From: Palsa-504 sp963819785 | GTDB taxonomy: Bacteria > Actinomycetota > Actinomycetes > Streptosporangiales > Streptosporangiaceae | Assembly: GCA_963819785.1 (NCBI GenBank) | Contig: CAWFXW010000026.1 | Span: forward strand, 1,109,582-1,173,581 | Length of the DNA: 64,000 nt | Direction of reading: 5' to 3' | In this document: positions 25,094 to 34,113 of the stretch, piece after piece | How positions within the stretch are numbered: position 1 is the stretch's first letter | How the letters are laid out: each line of letters opens with the position of its first letter | Program-made: the position numbers and the translations under genes | Notes under the pieces: model-generated | Told to the model about the DNA's origin: nothing | Database searches by the model: none | Seen by the model: the letters and a program-made list of their open reading frames with translations, nothing else

Positions 25094-25432
25094 CTACCTC
25101 CACCGGTTCTGGTCCTTCGCCGTCTTCCGTCCCGCTACGGCCTTCTCGTGCTCAGCCTTGGCCGCGGCCGAGCCGATGATCCGCGCCCCGTGGCGTATGT
25201 GCCTGCCGCCGCTACAGCCCGGGCACTTGTGGAACGACCACGGCATGATCTTCGACCGGACTTCCCCGGTCCCGTTGCACGAACCGTGGCGGGCTCTGGG
25301 ATTGAAACGGCAGGAAAGGAAATAGGCCACGAAGAGCACTAATGCCGCGACGACGAGGCCGCCGATGCGGTGGGAGGCGTAACCGAAGATAAGGCCTATG
25401 GCCCAGGTGACGCCCCAGGCTCGTTGCATCAT
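25094..25432 (-). CDS. Small membrane protein with cytosolic zinc-ribbon-like tail
   Basis: A 112-residue protein. The N-terminal half has one or two membrane segments (WAIGLIFGY; GGLVVAALVLFVAYFLS). It continues CRFNPRARHGSCNGTGEVRSK, then WSFHKCPGCSGGRHIRHGARIIG: four paired Cys/His positions of a treble-clef or zinc-ribbon type, followed by a basic end. Similar short proteins with a membrane anchor and a Cx2C ribbon are widespread in actinomycetes without known function. Start ATG 25432 has no strong ribosome-binding site. It is convergent with the IclR gene and divergent from upp. Confidence 0.6.
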   Translation of the reverse strand: MMQRAWGVTWAIGLIFGYASHRIGGLVVAALVLFVAYFLSCRFNPRARHGSCNGTGEVRSKIMPWSFHKCPGCSGGRHIRHGARIIGSAAAKAEHEKAVAGRKTAKDQNRWR

Positions 25433-25647
25433 ATTTCAGAGAATATGGCGGTGAAAGTTGCACGTCCAGAGCCCTTGTCTCACTCAGATGTCACAGTTGC
25501 CCCGGATGCTTCTCGGCTCACACGAGGAGCGCGGGCCCCGCGAGCCGGAGGGCGCCGGCGCCGCCTGGACTGACGAGCGACGAAGGAGCGAGGAGGGAAG
25601 GCGGCGTCTTAAGAGGCGCCTGGAGGCGAGTGGGGGAAGATAGAGCT

Positions 25648-26289
25648 ATGCGCACGCTCGTCGTCGATCATCCTCTGGTCACCCACAAGCTCACCGCGCT
25701 GCGCGACGTCGCCAGCGACACCGCGACGTTCCGGAGCCTGACCGCCGAACTGGTCACGCTGCTGGCCTACGAGGCGACCCGCGAAATACGGGTGCAGCCG
25801 ACCTCGGTCACCACTCCGGTCGGCGTGGCGCGCGGCGTCAAGCTGGCCCGGCCGGTCCCGCTCATCGTGCCCGTGCTGCGGGCCGGCATCGGCATGCTGG
25901 ACGGCATGACCCGGCTGCTGCCCATGGCCGACGTCGGCTTCGTCGGGCTGCGCCGCGACGAGGAGTCGCTGATGGCCGAGACCTACGCGAACCGGCTGCC
26001 CAGCGACCTGACCGACCGGGACACATTCGTGCTCGACCCGATGCTGGCCACCGGCGGGACACTGGCCACCGTGATCAGCATGCTGCTGGACCGGGGCGCC
26101 GCGTCGGTGACCGCGATCTGCCTGCTCGCCGCGCCGGAAGGACTGCGGCATGTGGAGCAGTCGTTCGCCGACGACGCGGGGGTGCCGGTGGTGGTGGTCA
26201 CCGCGGCGGTGGACGAGCGGCTCAACGAGCGCGGGTACATCGTGCCCGGGCTTGGCGACGCGGGCGACCGGCTGTTCGGCAAGATCTAG
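25648..26289 (+). CDS. upp: Uracil phosphoribosyltransferase
   Basis: A 213-residue enzyme making UMP from uracil and PRPP. It has the N-terminal DHPLVTHKLTALRD, PVLRAGIGMLDGM, VGLRRDEESL, the PRPP-binding loop VLDPMLATGGTLA, and the C-terminal GYIVPGLGDAGDRLFG that binds uracil. Start ATG 25648 is preferred over ATG 25630 because GGGGGAA lies about 10 bases before it and the family begins at this Met. Monocistronic; functionally linked to the nucleoside salvage genes at 38-51 kb. Confidence 0.97.
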   Translation: MRTLVVDHPLVTHKLTALRDVASDTATFRSLTAELVTLLAYEATREIRVQPTSVTTPVGVARGVKLARPVPLIVPVLRAGIGMLDGMTRLLPMADVGFVGLRRDEESLMAETYANRLPSDLTDRDTFVLDPMLATGGTLATVISMLLDRGAASVTAICLLAAPEGLRHVEQSFADDAGVPVVVVTAAVDERLNERGYIVPGLGDAGDRLFGKI

Positions 26290-26346
26290 ATCGTTGACCG
26301 GGGATTCGTTGCCGGTCGCGGCTGGGTGCCTGGTTATGGCGTTGGG

Positions 26347-26826
26347 TCAGGGCTGGGCGGTGGTGAGGTAGTCGCGCAGGCTGGCGACGAGCTCGGCGAT
26401 TTGTGGTTCTGTGCCGCGCCGGGCGTCTGGCCAGTCATCCACGCGGTCCCACCAGTACTCCCGCGGTGTGCCCGGGTACCGGGGCAGGAGGTGAACGTGC
26501 AGGTGCGGGACGTGATCGCCGATCACGGCGGCGTATATATGCTCGGCGCCGGCCGCGGCGCGCAGGGCCTGGCTGGCCCGGGTGCACCACCAGCCCACGG
26601 CCCGTGCTTCCGCGCCGGTCAGGTCGGCCAGGCCAGGTGCGTGCCGGCGTGGTTCGACCAGGAGATGTCCCAGGTAGACCGGGCCGCCGGGGCGGCCTGG
26701 CGCGGCTGGGGCCAGGTGGGAGACGATGGCCAGCTCGTCCTCGCCGACCGGGCCTCCGGGCAGCAGCGGTCCCCGCTCCTGGTGCTTGCGGCAGACGAAG
26801 CACCGTGCTGCGGCGCTGAGGGTCAT
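26347..26826 (-). CDS. HIT-family protein
   Basis: A 159-residue histidine-triad nucleotide hydrolase/transferase-like protein. Cys-x2-Cys near the N-terminus (CFVCRKHQ) may bind zinc; GHLLVEPRRHAPGLADLT is the central beta hairpin, and HVPHLHVHLLPRYPG is the HxHxHxx active site. The frame is open for 44 more codons upstream, but that part is low-complexity. ATG 26826 has GAGG nine bases before it and fits the family start; ATG 26835 is the alternative. Convergent with upp. Physiological substrate unknown; HIT enzymes usually cleave nucleoside phosphoramidates or dinucleotides. Confidence 0.9.
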   Translation of the reverse strand: MTLSAAARCFVCRKHQERGPLLPGGPVGEDELAIVSHLAPAAPGRPGGPVYLGHLLVEPRRHAPGLADLTGAEARAVGWWCTRASQALRAAAGAEHIYAAVIGDHVPHLHVHLLPRYPGTPREYWWDRVDDWPDARRGTEPQIAELVASLRDYLTTAQP

Positions 26827-27191
26827 GGGCGTCATCCTCGCATCCCGGCAGCCGCAGCCTGACCCGGATCCGGCGGGCAGCCACGGCCCGGCATCGCCGC
26901 AGATGTGCTGCGAACCGGGATCAGCCGGGTGGCGTGATGATCGGGCGTCAGCGGTCACAGGCGATCAGGGAGCGCTTGACCGGGGCGCCGATCTGCCAGC
27001 TGAACCAGGTGCAGGCGTTGAGCGCGAGCAGGCGCTGGACGATGCGGGCCCGCAGCCCGGCTGGGACCCGGCCCGCGTTCCCCGTACAGCTTGGGGCTGG
27101 CCAGGCCGGTGCCGATCAGCAGCAGCCTGCGTGGTGCATATCGGGCGGCCCGCGCGCCTGGTAGTGGTAGTGGTTTGCCTAGGATGAGCTG

Positions 27192-28586
27192 GTGAGCGAG
27201 GACCGTGAGCTCGATGTCGTGGTGTTCGGCGCCACCGGTTTCGTCGGGCGGCTGGTGGCCGGTTACCTGGCCGGTCATGCGCCTGGCGGGGTTCGCATCG
27301 GGCTGGCCGGACGCTCTGAGCGGCGGCTGGCCGAGGTCCGGGCGGGGCTGGGTGCTGCCGCGCCGGGCTGGCCGCTGCTGGTCGCTGACTCGGCCGATCC
27401 GGTGTCGCTGGCCGCGCTGGCGCGCAAGGCCCGGGTGGTGGTCACCACGGTGGGGCCGTACCGTGCCCGCGGGCTCGCGCTGGTGCGGGCCTGCGCCGAG
27501 GCGGGCACCGATTACGCGGACCTGACCGGTGAGGTGCTGTTCATCCGGGACAGCATCGACAGCTGCCACGCCGCGGCCGCCGGTTCTGGTGCGCGGATCG
27601 TGCACTGCTGCGGGTTCGACTCGGTTCCCTCCGACCTGGGCGTGCTGTTGCTGCATCACGCCGCCCGCGCCGACGGCGCCGGTGACCTGCTGGACACCAC
27701 GCTGGTGGTGACGGCGATGCGGGGCGGGCTCAGCGGCGGGACGCTGGCCTCGATGACGGGCCAGCTGGAAGAGATGCGGGCCAGCGCTGAGCGCCGCCGG
27801 GTAGTGCAGGACCCGTATGCGCTCAGCCCTGACCGCGCGGCTGAACCCGGCCTGGGCGACGAGCGTGACCTGGGCGGGGCCCGGTATGACGGTGAGCTGC
27901 GGATGTGGACCGGGCCGTGGGCGATGGCCGGGATCAACACCCGCGTGGTGCGCCGCAGCAACGCCCTGCAGGGCTGGGCCTACGGCCGCCGGTTCCGGTA
28001 CCGGGAGGTCACCGGGTTCGGCGCCGGCCCGGCCGCGCCCGTGCTGGCCGGGCTGGCCAGCGCCGGGACGGCAGCTGCGGCGGCCGGGCTGGCGTTCGGG
28101 CCATCTCGGGCGCTGCTGAGCCGGCTGCTGCCAGCACCGGGCCACGGCCCCGGCGAGAAGACCCGCCGCACCGGGTATTTCCGCATCCAGGTCCATACCC
28201 GGACCTCCGCCGGGGCGCGGTACCTGGCCGCCATCGAGGCCCAGGGCGACCCGGGATACGCCGCCACCTCGGTGATGCTCGGCGAAACCGCCCTGTGCCT
28301 GGCCCTGGACCGCGACCAGCTGCCCGACGCCGCCGGCGTCCTGACCCCGGCCACCGCGATGGGCGCCGCGCTCGCCGCCCGGCTCAGGTCCGCGGGCCAC
28401 ACACTAGACACCAGGCAGATCACGCCGTTACCCGGCAACCACCCACGTCCTGCCTGGTCAGCCCCTACCACTGCAGGTCGCGCATCCGCCGCGGGTACCA
28501 CCATGAGACCAACAAAGCACTGGCGAGCACCGTCACACGATCAGGCCACCATCGAAGCGATCGCCGCGCCCCAGCCAGCGGCATGA
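27192..28586 (+). CDS. Saccharopine dehydrogenase-like / trans-acting enoyl reductase family
   Basis: A protein of 464 codons. The N-terminal Rossmann domain has VVVFGATGFVGRLVAGYL and GLAGRSERRLAEVRAGLG, followed by VVVTTVGPYRARGLALVRACAEAGTDYADLTGE and IVHCCGFDSVPSDLGVLLL. This is the pattern of the mycobacterial Rv2449c/Rv2953 group (trans-acting enoyl reductases) and of eukaryotic SCCPDH. The GTG start at 27192 has AGGA eight bases upstream. The conserved part ends near LRSAGHTLDTRQI (about 28425); the last ~50 residues are low-complexity and may reflect a lost stop. Substrate unknown; a lipid is likely from the family. Confidence 0.85.
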   Translation: MSEDRELDVVVFGATGFVGRLVAGYLAGHAPGGVRIGLAGRSERRLAEVRAGLGAAAPGWPLLVADSADPVSLAALARKARVVVTTVGPYRARGLALVRACAEAGTDYADLTGEVLFIRDSIDSCHAAAAGSGARIVHCCGFDSVPSDLGVLLLHHAARADGAGDLLDTTLVVTAMRGGLSGGTLASMTGQLEEMRASAERRRVVQDPYALSPDRAAEPGLGDERDLGGARYDGELRMWTGPWAMAGINTRVVRRSNALQGWAYGRRFRYREVTGFGAGPAAPVLAGLASAGTAAAAAGLAFGPSRALLSRLLPAPGHGPGEKTRRTGYFRIQVHTRTSAGARYLAAIEAQGDPGYAATSVMLGETALCLALDRDQLPDAAGVLTPATAMGAALAARLRSAGHTLDTRQITPLPGNHPRPAWSAPTTAGRASAAGTTMRPTKHWRAPSHDQATIEAIAAPQPAA

Positions 28587-28908
28587 GCGGGCGTCTGGCC
28601 GTACAGCAACGTGATCGACCGCGCCATATCGCTGCACCAGGATTATCCAGGGTGCTGACGACAAGAACGGTATTATATAAGCGGCTCGAGGTTAACGCGG
28701 GCGCGCGCGTAGAGATCATTCCGAATGCGGAAAGAGATCGAGAATCCCTGGACTTCGTGGCTATCGGGCACGCCCTGCCTGTGACTACCCGGCGATAAGC
28801 AGCATTTCCCAGATTATCTGGTTGCGGGCCGAGGTTGGGAATGAAGCCGCGGTGGCTGCCGGTTGATCATCGCCGACCGGCTCTCTACGCAAGGAAGAAG
28901 GCGGGCCC
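28587..28908. other. Intergenic region, lower GC
   Basis: Contains an AT-richer block (GAACGGTATTATATAAGCGG near 28665-28684) and, on the plus strand, an open frame without a clear start reading TVLYKRLEVNAGARVEIIPN and ending near 28798. It could be the end of a decayed gene. I cannot assign it. The last 20 bases (GGAAGAAGGCGGGCCC) are the ribosome-binding site of the next gene. Confidence 0.35.
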
Positions 28909-29907
28909 ATGACGTCCTCGCCGGCCACCATGCGCGCCGTCCGGCTCTCCGCCCCCGGCCCCGTGGGCAACCTGCGGCTGACCACGCTCCCGCTGCCGTC
29001 CGAGCGGGACGGCTGGGTGCGCATCCGCGTCGAAGCGTTCGGCCTGAACCGCTCGGAGCTGAAGCTCCGGCTGGGCCTGGGCGTGGGCGTCAGCTTTCCC
29101 CGGGTGCCGGGTATCGAGGCCGCCGGCACCGTCGACGCGGCCCCGGCCGGCAGCGGGCTCGCTCCCGGGCAGAAGGTCGTCGCGATGATGGGAGACATGG
29201 GGCGCACCTACGACGGCGGCTATGCCGAGTACACGTCGGTGCCGCTGTCCCAAGTCATCCCCGTCGAGACCGACCTGCCTTGGGAGGTGCTGGGCGCCCT
29301 GCCGGAGATGGTGCAGACCGCCTACGGTTCGCTCACCATCGGCCTGGACTTGAAGCCCAATCAGTCCCTGCTGATCCGCGGCGGCACCTCCTCAGTGGGC
29401 CTGGCCGCCGCCGCGCTGGCCACGTGGCGCGGTGCCACGGTGCTGTCCACCACACGGCAGGCCGGCCGCCTGGCCTTGCTGAAGGAACACGGCGTCGAGC
29501 ACCCCCTGCTTGACACCGGCGAGGTCGCGCCCGCCGTACGCGAGCTGTACCCGGACGGCGTCGACGCCGCCCTTGATCTGGTCGGCACGACGACCCTGCC
29601 CGACACTTTGCGCACGGTACGCGTGCACGGCACGGCCTGCTTCGGCGGCAGCCTCTCCGGCCAGTACACGGTGCGGGACTTCTCCCCGAACGAGTACCTG
29701 CCCAGGGGCGTGCGCCTGGCCGGCTACTTCGGCGATGCCGCCGACCTGCCCCGGGAGACCTTCCAGGAGATCCTCGACGCGGTCGCGGCCTGGCTGGCCT
29801 TCCCCGTGGACCGTGTCTACGACGGCCTGGAGCAGGTGCCGCAGGCCCACGACGACATGGAGCACGACCGCGCCACCGGCAAGCTCGTCGTCCGCCTCCG
29901 GCATTAA
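28909..29907 (+). CDS. Zinc-independent MDR oxidoreductase (quinone reductase-like)
   Basis: A 332-residue medium-chain dehydrogenase/reductase. GroES-like N-terminus: MRAVRLSAPGPVGNLRLTTL, GLNRSELKLRLGL, VPGIEAAGTV. NADPH-binding domain: LLIRGGTSSVGLAAAALATWRGATVLSTTR. The catalytic and structural zinc ligands of alcohol dehydrogenases are absent, which places it with NADPH:quinone/enone reductases. It ends normally at VVRLRH. ATG 28909 follows GGAAGAAGG. Neighbours give no pathway. Confidence 0.9.
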   Translation: MTSSPATMRAVRLSAPGPVGNLRLTTLPLPSERDGWVRIRVEAFGLNRSELKLRLGLGVGVSFPRVPGIEAAGTVDAAPAGSGLAPGQKVVAMMGDMGRTYDGGYAEYTSVPLSQVIPVETDLPWEVLGALPEMVQTAYGSLTIGLDLKPNQSLLIRGGTSSVGLAAAALATWRGATVLSTTRQAGRLALLKEHGVEHPLLDTGEVAPAVRELYPDGVDAALDLVGTTTLPDTLRTVRVHGTACFGGSLSGQYTVRDFSPNEYLPRGVRLAGYFGDAADLPRETFQEILDAVAAWLAFPVDRVYDGLEQVPQAHDDMEHDRATGKLVVRLRH

Positions 29908-30533
29908 CACGCCAGCCAAGACTGGCAGATCACGCCAGGTAGAACCGGAAACGTCACTTGCTGCCGGCAATCACAGATCCGCGGCCCGGCGGGCGTAGCG
30001 GCAGCGGCGGGCGCGGACCTGGTAGCGGCGCCGCCACCGTGACCTGCGCTCGTGGAAGGGCGCCGGGCGAGTCAGGCGGGTGCGCACGTTCAACAGGCAG
30101 CGGCATCGGGCGGCGCTCAGGCGGATCAGTTCCTGGCCCATGGCACCCGTCACGACCGGCGGCGAGCGCGTCCCCCGACGGGCTGAATGGTTCTCCACAG
30201 CCCCGCCCGACCCCTTTGCCCGGCGCCTCGATCGTTCCATCATGCCCCTCATCGCGGCAGACGAGTACGGTCTTATCGCAGGCGGCGACGTATATTCATG
30301 CAGGCCGGTCGACCGTTGGTCGGGTTGAAGTCTGGATTGCTGGGCCGCCGATAACGCCGAGGCGCTTGCTCGAGTCACGGTGCCCGCGACGCTTGCCGTC
30401 GGCCGGGTCGCGTCATGACGGACGAGATGTCCGCTGGCGGCCGCGATCATCGCCTTCGCGATAGTCGGCTACACCTGGGTCGTCGTCACGTGGCTAATCT
30501 TCGTGGCGCAGATGCAAAGCGGTGGCTAGCCTG
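29908..30533. other. Accessory gap with transposase remnant and an orphan membrane segment
   Basis: Besides the transposase remnant (29971-30129), the plus strand at 30431-30529 encodes 32 residues ending in a clear membrane helix (PLAAAIIAFAIVGYTWVVV) and a TAG stop. It has no start codon in frame; ATG 30415 or 30427 would serve if one base were missing. I leave it uncalled. The rest shows no gene. Confidence 0.4.
29971..30129 (-). pseudogene. Transposase C-terminal remnant
   Basis: The minus strand reads LIRLSAARCRCLLNVRTRLT, then PAPFHERRSRWRRRYQVRAR and RCRYARR before a stop at 29971. The basic end with SRWRRR(Y/H)Q-RARRC-Y-RR is the C-terminus shared by many actinomycete DDE-type IS transposases. 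The upstream part of such a protein is missing or scrambled beyond about 30130, and I saw no terminal inverted repeats, so this is an old fragment. Confidence 0.5.
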
Positions 30534-31422
30534 CTACGCGGGAGCCCGCACTGAACGCGCCTCCTGGACGTCAACCTGGCCGAGCGCACCCTTGGCCCTG
30601 GCAAGATCCTGTTTCATCACGTCAAAGATCTTGGGCTCCTTGATGCCCTGCGTGACAAGTGAAGTTACTACTTCATCGGCCCGCGCGATCGCCGCCGCAA
30701 GATATCCGATCGCCGTGACAAGAACCTCGACGGGCGGGAAGGCGACATACTGCCCGAGCAACGCGTCAAGCAGGCGATCCGCCTTCAGCGCATCAGAAGT
30801 CATGGTGGCAAACACGTCCCATAGTTCCTGGTTTACAGGCCGGTCACGGTGGGCGGCAAGCCATTCATAAGCCTGGTCCCTGCGGCCCAGCGACTCACGC
30901 AGGTCACGCTGGATCGAGGCGAGGGCAAGCCGCGCGACGGCGGGTATCGCGTACCCTCCTCGCTCGTCCGCCGATCCGGCTACCCGCTGGATGCTGCCCT
31001 CCGGCCCTAGCAACCCGCTCGATGCCCACGATGTTGGCGCGGGCCTGGTCAAGATCGCTGAGCACAACCCGCAACAGAGGGAGATACCGGTAGAAATCCA
31101 GCCGTCTCGCCTCGGTGTCGTAATACTCGGCGATCCGTTCTCCCGCTGCCTCCAAGTTCCTGGCCAGCAACGACAGCCGCTGGAACACTCCGTCCCGGTG
31201 CAGTCGCTCGATCCGTTCGGCCGTCAGCGCGATTTCCACGGCCTCGGTCGGCGCGGTCCTAATCAGTTCGATCGCGCGCTGCTCCTGCGTCCGGCTCAGC
31301 GCCCTGCCGAAGCAGAAGCCCGTAAGCGAGAGCAGCGAACCGACAACGAAGTCCTTCTGCGCCGCGTAAATAGACTGAAGGTTATCCGCGGCCACCACCG
31401 CGATGAAGACGAGGACCACCAC
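30534..31422 (-). pseudogene. Membrane-anchored helical protein, frame broken near 31010
   Basis: Two overlapping minus-strand frames form one protein of about 295 residues. The N-terminal part begins with a membrane segment (VVLVFIAVVAADN) and a second hydrophobic stretch (FVVGSLLSLTGFCFGRAL), then charged helices to DLDQARANIVGIERV. At about 31010 the frame shifts and continues GPEGSIQRVAGSADERGGYA, then PAVARLALASIQRDLRESLG, to a stop at 30534. The start is uncertain: GTG 31422 is the first candidate, but hydrophobic codons continue upstream (QYVWALLG), and ATG 31488 is one frame off. Family not recognised. The codon use is less GC-biased than in flanking core genes. Confidence 0.55.
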
Positions 31423-31975
31423 TCCGAGCAGCGCCCAAACATACTGGGACCTGGAGAATCTTGGGTACGACGATGTTCGTGAGATGCATTGCTTCCCCCC
31501 GCCTCACGCGCGCTCTCCCGGACAGGGCCGTCACTCAGCGTCACACTGGCGATCGGCATCACCTCGAGGCCGACCTTCGATCCAGCCCAGTTGGACATGC
31601 TGGAGCCGACGCGCGATATGCGGCAACCATGTGCGGGCGTTCTTCGTGCAGGGTTGGACGAGTCACTGCATGATCTCGCGTTCGCCATGACGATAAAGAA
31701 TCAATTCGGAACCGATTAGCGCTGGACATGTATAGGTATGTTCGCCTTTGGGCACCATGATCGTATGCGAGAACTTGTCTATTGTCTGAGAGCAAGCTTC
31801 AGCAGTTCATTATCGATCAATCGCCTTCGTGGCGCAACCGAGTGCGCTTGGAGGGGGGAATTAAGATTCCTGGCGTAGGCGGAGTCAAAGTTGGGCCTGC
31901 CGACCCGGATCAAGGCTGACGCGTTCGCGAGCAGTGAAATGGGGTCTGCCGGATTGATACGGCGCTCCGGCCGGC
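31423..31975. other. Lower-GC gap without a supported gene
   Basis: About 550 bp between the split membrane-protein gene and a small hypothetical gene. Several short overlapping frames exist on both strands, but none has family features, a good ribosome-binding site or coherent codon use. The section 31720-31850 is the most AT-rich part and could hold promoters. Confidence 0.4.
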
Positions 31976-32434
31976 CTAGACCTTGCCCAGGTACGTCACG
32001 ATGTATCCGAGCCTGGTCTCGAACGGGCCCTCGAGCCGCGAGAGCAGGTTATTGAGTATCGCCGTCGTCTCGTCCGGCTTATCGCGGTACAGGGCGCTGA
32101 GCTGATCACTGGCGCCGATGGCCTGCAGGAAATGCTCCGCCTGCGTGGTGGTAAGGGGAGCCCCACCGGCTGCAGCGCTGCGGGCGGCGAGCATGGCCTC
32201 AGCCCGGCCGATGACGCTGGTGAGCTGGCCGAGCATTCTCTCAAGCTGGGCTCGGCCCTCGGCGAGCTCCGGCCCGGGAGTCGTGCCGTGTTTGCGGATC
32301 CGCGCCTCTGCCTGCTCGGAGGTGAGGATCAGCTTCTGCACCTGGAGGAACTTGGTGCGGGCCTCGGCGATGGTCTGGGCCAGGCCGTCCGGATCGGCGG
32401 GCTGCGAGGTGTCCCCGGCACCGGTGTCGGTCAT
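31976..32434 (-). CDS. Hypothetical helical protein
   Basis: A 152-residue soluble protein, almost entirely helical by sequence, with a coiled-coil-like centre (AQTIAEARTKFLQVQKLI; ELAEGRAQLERMLGQLTSVI) and a C-terminal domain ending GYIVTYLGKV. No signal or membrane segment. ATG 32434 follows AGGAG. Divergent from the small membrane-protein gene at 32512, with 77 bp between them containing a shared promoter region. I do not recognise the family. Confidence 0.6.
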   Translation of the reverse strand: MTDTGAGDTSQPADPDGLAQTIAEARTKFLQVQKLILTSEQAEARIRKHGTTPGPELAEGRAQLERMLGQLTSVIGRAEAMLAARSAAAGGAPLTTTQAEHFLQAIGASDQLSALYRDKPDETTAILNNLLSRLEGPFETRLGYIVTYLGKV

Positions 32435-32511
32435 AGGAGAACAGGCTAGCGGCCGTACGGGGAGGGGAAAGTCACGGGGTAAAGGCGGTACCCGTCCAGG
32501 TGTAGCTGAGC

Positions 32512-32877
32512 ATGGCGGCGAAGGCGGACGCGGCGCCTGCTGCGTCGGACCGCTTCACCTCTCTTCCGGCAGCTGAGGCCCAGGCCCGCCTGGTGCAGAT
32601 GCTTCCGATGACGGGCGTCACCCTCACGCAGACGACGCTGGGCCGGATCGACGGATCGCTCATGGGTAAGGACGAGCCGAACGTGGTCGTGCTCGTGGTC
32701 TTGTTGCTCGTGTCGATCCTTCGTGGCCTCATCCACTGGTATGTGAAATCGAGGCCGGTGACGGAGCGTTTCAGCCTGGTTTTCGTGCCCGTGGCGACGG
32801 GGACAGGCATCTCTGTCCAGGGTGGCCCGAGGGTGATGCAGGGCCTCGCTCCGGTGATGGGCCAGTTGCCGTGGTGA
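32512..32877 (+). CDS. Small single-pass membrane protein, unknown
   Basis: 121 residues: an N-terminal soluble segment of about 55 residues (SLPAAEAQARLVQMLPM; TLTQTTLGRIDGSL), one membrane helix (VVVLVVLLLVSILRGLIHWYV), and a C-terminal part VTERFSLVFVPVATGTGISV ending in QLPW. The composition and the short distance to the divergent neighbour support a real gene, but there is no strong ribosome-binding site before ATG 32512. Family unknown. Confidence 0.5.
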   Translation: MAAKADAAPAASDRFTSLPAAEAQARLVQMLPMTGVTLTQTTLGRIDGSLMGKDEPNVVVLVVLLLVSILRGLIHWYVKSRPVTERFSLVFVPVATGTGISVQGGPRVMQGLAPVMGQLPW

Positions 32878-32967
32878 CGCCGGCTCTGATCATGGAGCGG
32901 AAGCAGAACCTCGCCCCGCTGTTCGCTGCTCCGTGGTGAGGCAGCAGCCCCGATGGGGGGAGCACCA

Positions 32968-33549
32968 GTGAGCACTCGCCAACACCAATTCTGGGGGAGC
33001 CCGTGGGCGGTTGCGATCATCGGTGGGACCGCGGCGGCCGTAATCGGTGGCGTAATCTTGGCGGCTATAACCTCCGGTCAAACCGCTAGTTCTTCAGGCC
33101 CGACCAGCAGTCCCTCTTCGCTAAAGTCGCAAGCCAGCACAGACGCTACTACGCCAGCTACTACGGCAACGGGGATCTATCATCAGGGCACGCTGGCTCT
33201 CGCATATTCCGGCTGCGCCGACCTGGATGCCCCGCCCGGCGATCCACACTGGGGGGAGCTCTCAGCCAGTGCCGGCGCTGGCGGCGATCTTTGTTCGCAG
33301 TATCCCTATTTTGGGGGAGTCAACAACGCCACTCTTGTCACGGTCAACTCGGGAACTGACACCACCTGCCAGAATGCGACGGGCTGGATCCCGGGGAACA
33401 GCTATCAGAATCTCAATCTCAGCGTCGGCAGTTTCGTTTGCGTGCACACCAAGCAAGGTCGTTACTCCTTGCTGCGTGTTGTAGCCATCAATTCCACTGA
33501 CAGGTCAATCGTCTTCTCTGTGAAGACCTTCAAGAAGCCCGGCGACTAG
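32968..33549 (+). CDS. Membrane-anchored exported protein, unknown
   Basis: 193 residues. After MSTRQHQFWGSP comes one membrane segment (WAVAIIGGTAAAVIGGVILA), then a Ser/Thr-rich linker (to about residue 75) and an extracytoplasmic domain with four Cys (SGCADLD, GGDLCSQY, TTCQNATGW, VGSFVCVHTK) that could form two disulfides. Asn-rich composition fits an exterior domain. Start GTG 32968 is preferred over ATG 32953 because GGGGGGAG is five bases before it. No homologous family recognised. Confidence 0.65.
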   Translation: MSTRQHQFWGSPWAVAIIGGTAAAVIGGVILAAITSGQTASSSGPTSSPSSLKSQASTDATTPATTATGIYHQGTLALAYSGCADLDAPPGDPHWGELSASAGAGGDLCSQYPYFGGVNNATLVTVNSGTDTTCQNATGWIPGNSYQNLNLSVGSFVCVHTKQGRYSLLRVVAINSTDRSIVFSVKTFKKPGD

Positions 33550-34113
33550 CCTGAATCTTTCGTGATTTGGCTGGGCTTGAGGCTGGGGTGACGCTCTGCG
33601 GCGAACTGGCGGGTTGGCCCACGCCCACTCTGGTATTCGCGGGTTGAACCTGCACCTCCGGGATGCGCAGGAACGCCCGGAAGGGGCTCATATGCATGCG
33701 ACCGCCCCGCCCTTGGCACGCAGCGGTCAAGCGCGCGGTATCGGCGATCTGGAGTACGCCGGGATGCAGGACAACGCCGTGCCGCAATCGCTGCATTCCG
33801 TGACCCGGCCTGACTTGTGACAGGTTAGTGCGCACTTGGATAGCCGGATGGGCCAGACTCCGCTCGCGAGTGGCGCTGGCCAAGTCCAGCGCGGTTGCCG
33901 GCCGGCTCTCGCGCGATGCCGGGGTGGCCAGCGTGCACGATCCTTCTGCCGGTTGTTACGGGCCGGGCCGGTCATTACGATGGATGGAGCGTGCGAGGGC
34001 GCTGCCAGTCCGCGGGCAGGGATTTTCCCACCTCGAGCAGCAGCGAAAGCGCACCGGTAAGACCAGCCTCTTTCCGGCCGGGCAAGCGGACCTCGGCGAC
34101 GGAGGAGGTTGTG
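33550..34113. other. Intergenic region
   Basis: About 560 bp. The frame of the downstream ankyrin gene is open back to 33895, but that part is Arg/Gly-rich and unlike the protein. A short plus-strand frame ending at 33820 and a minus-strand frame across 33727-34464 have no family features. The end carries the strong ribosome-binding site GGAGGAGG (34101-34108). Confidence 0.45.

Noticed and set aside
30431..30529. Small membrane-helix open frame
   Set aside because: No in-frame start codon; needs a frameshift to use ATG 30415 or 30427. Mentioned within the gap entry but not called as a gene.
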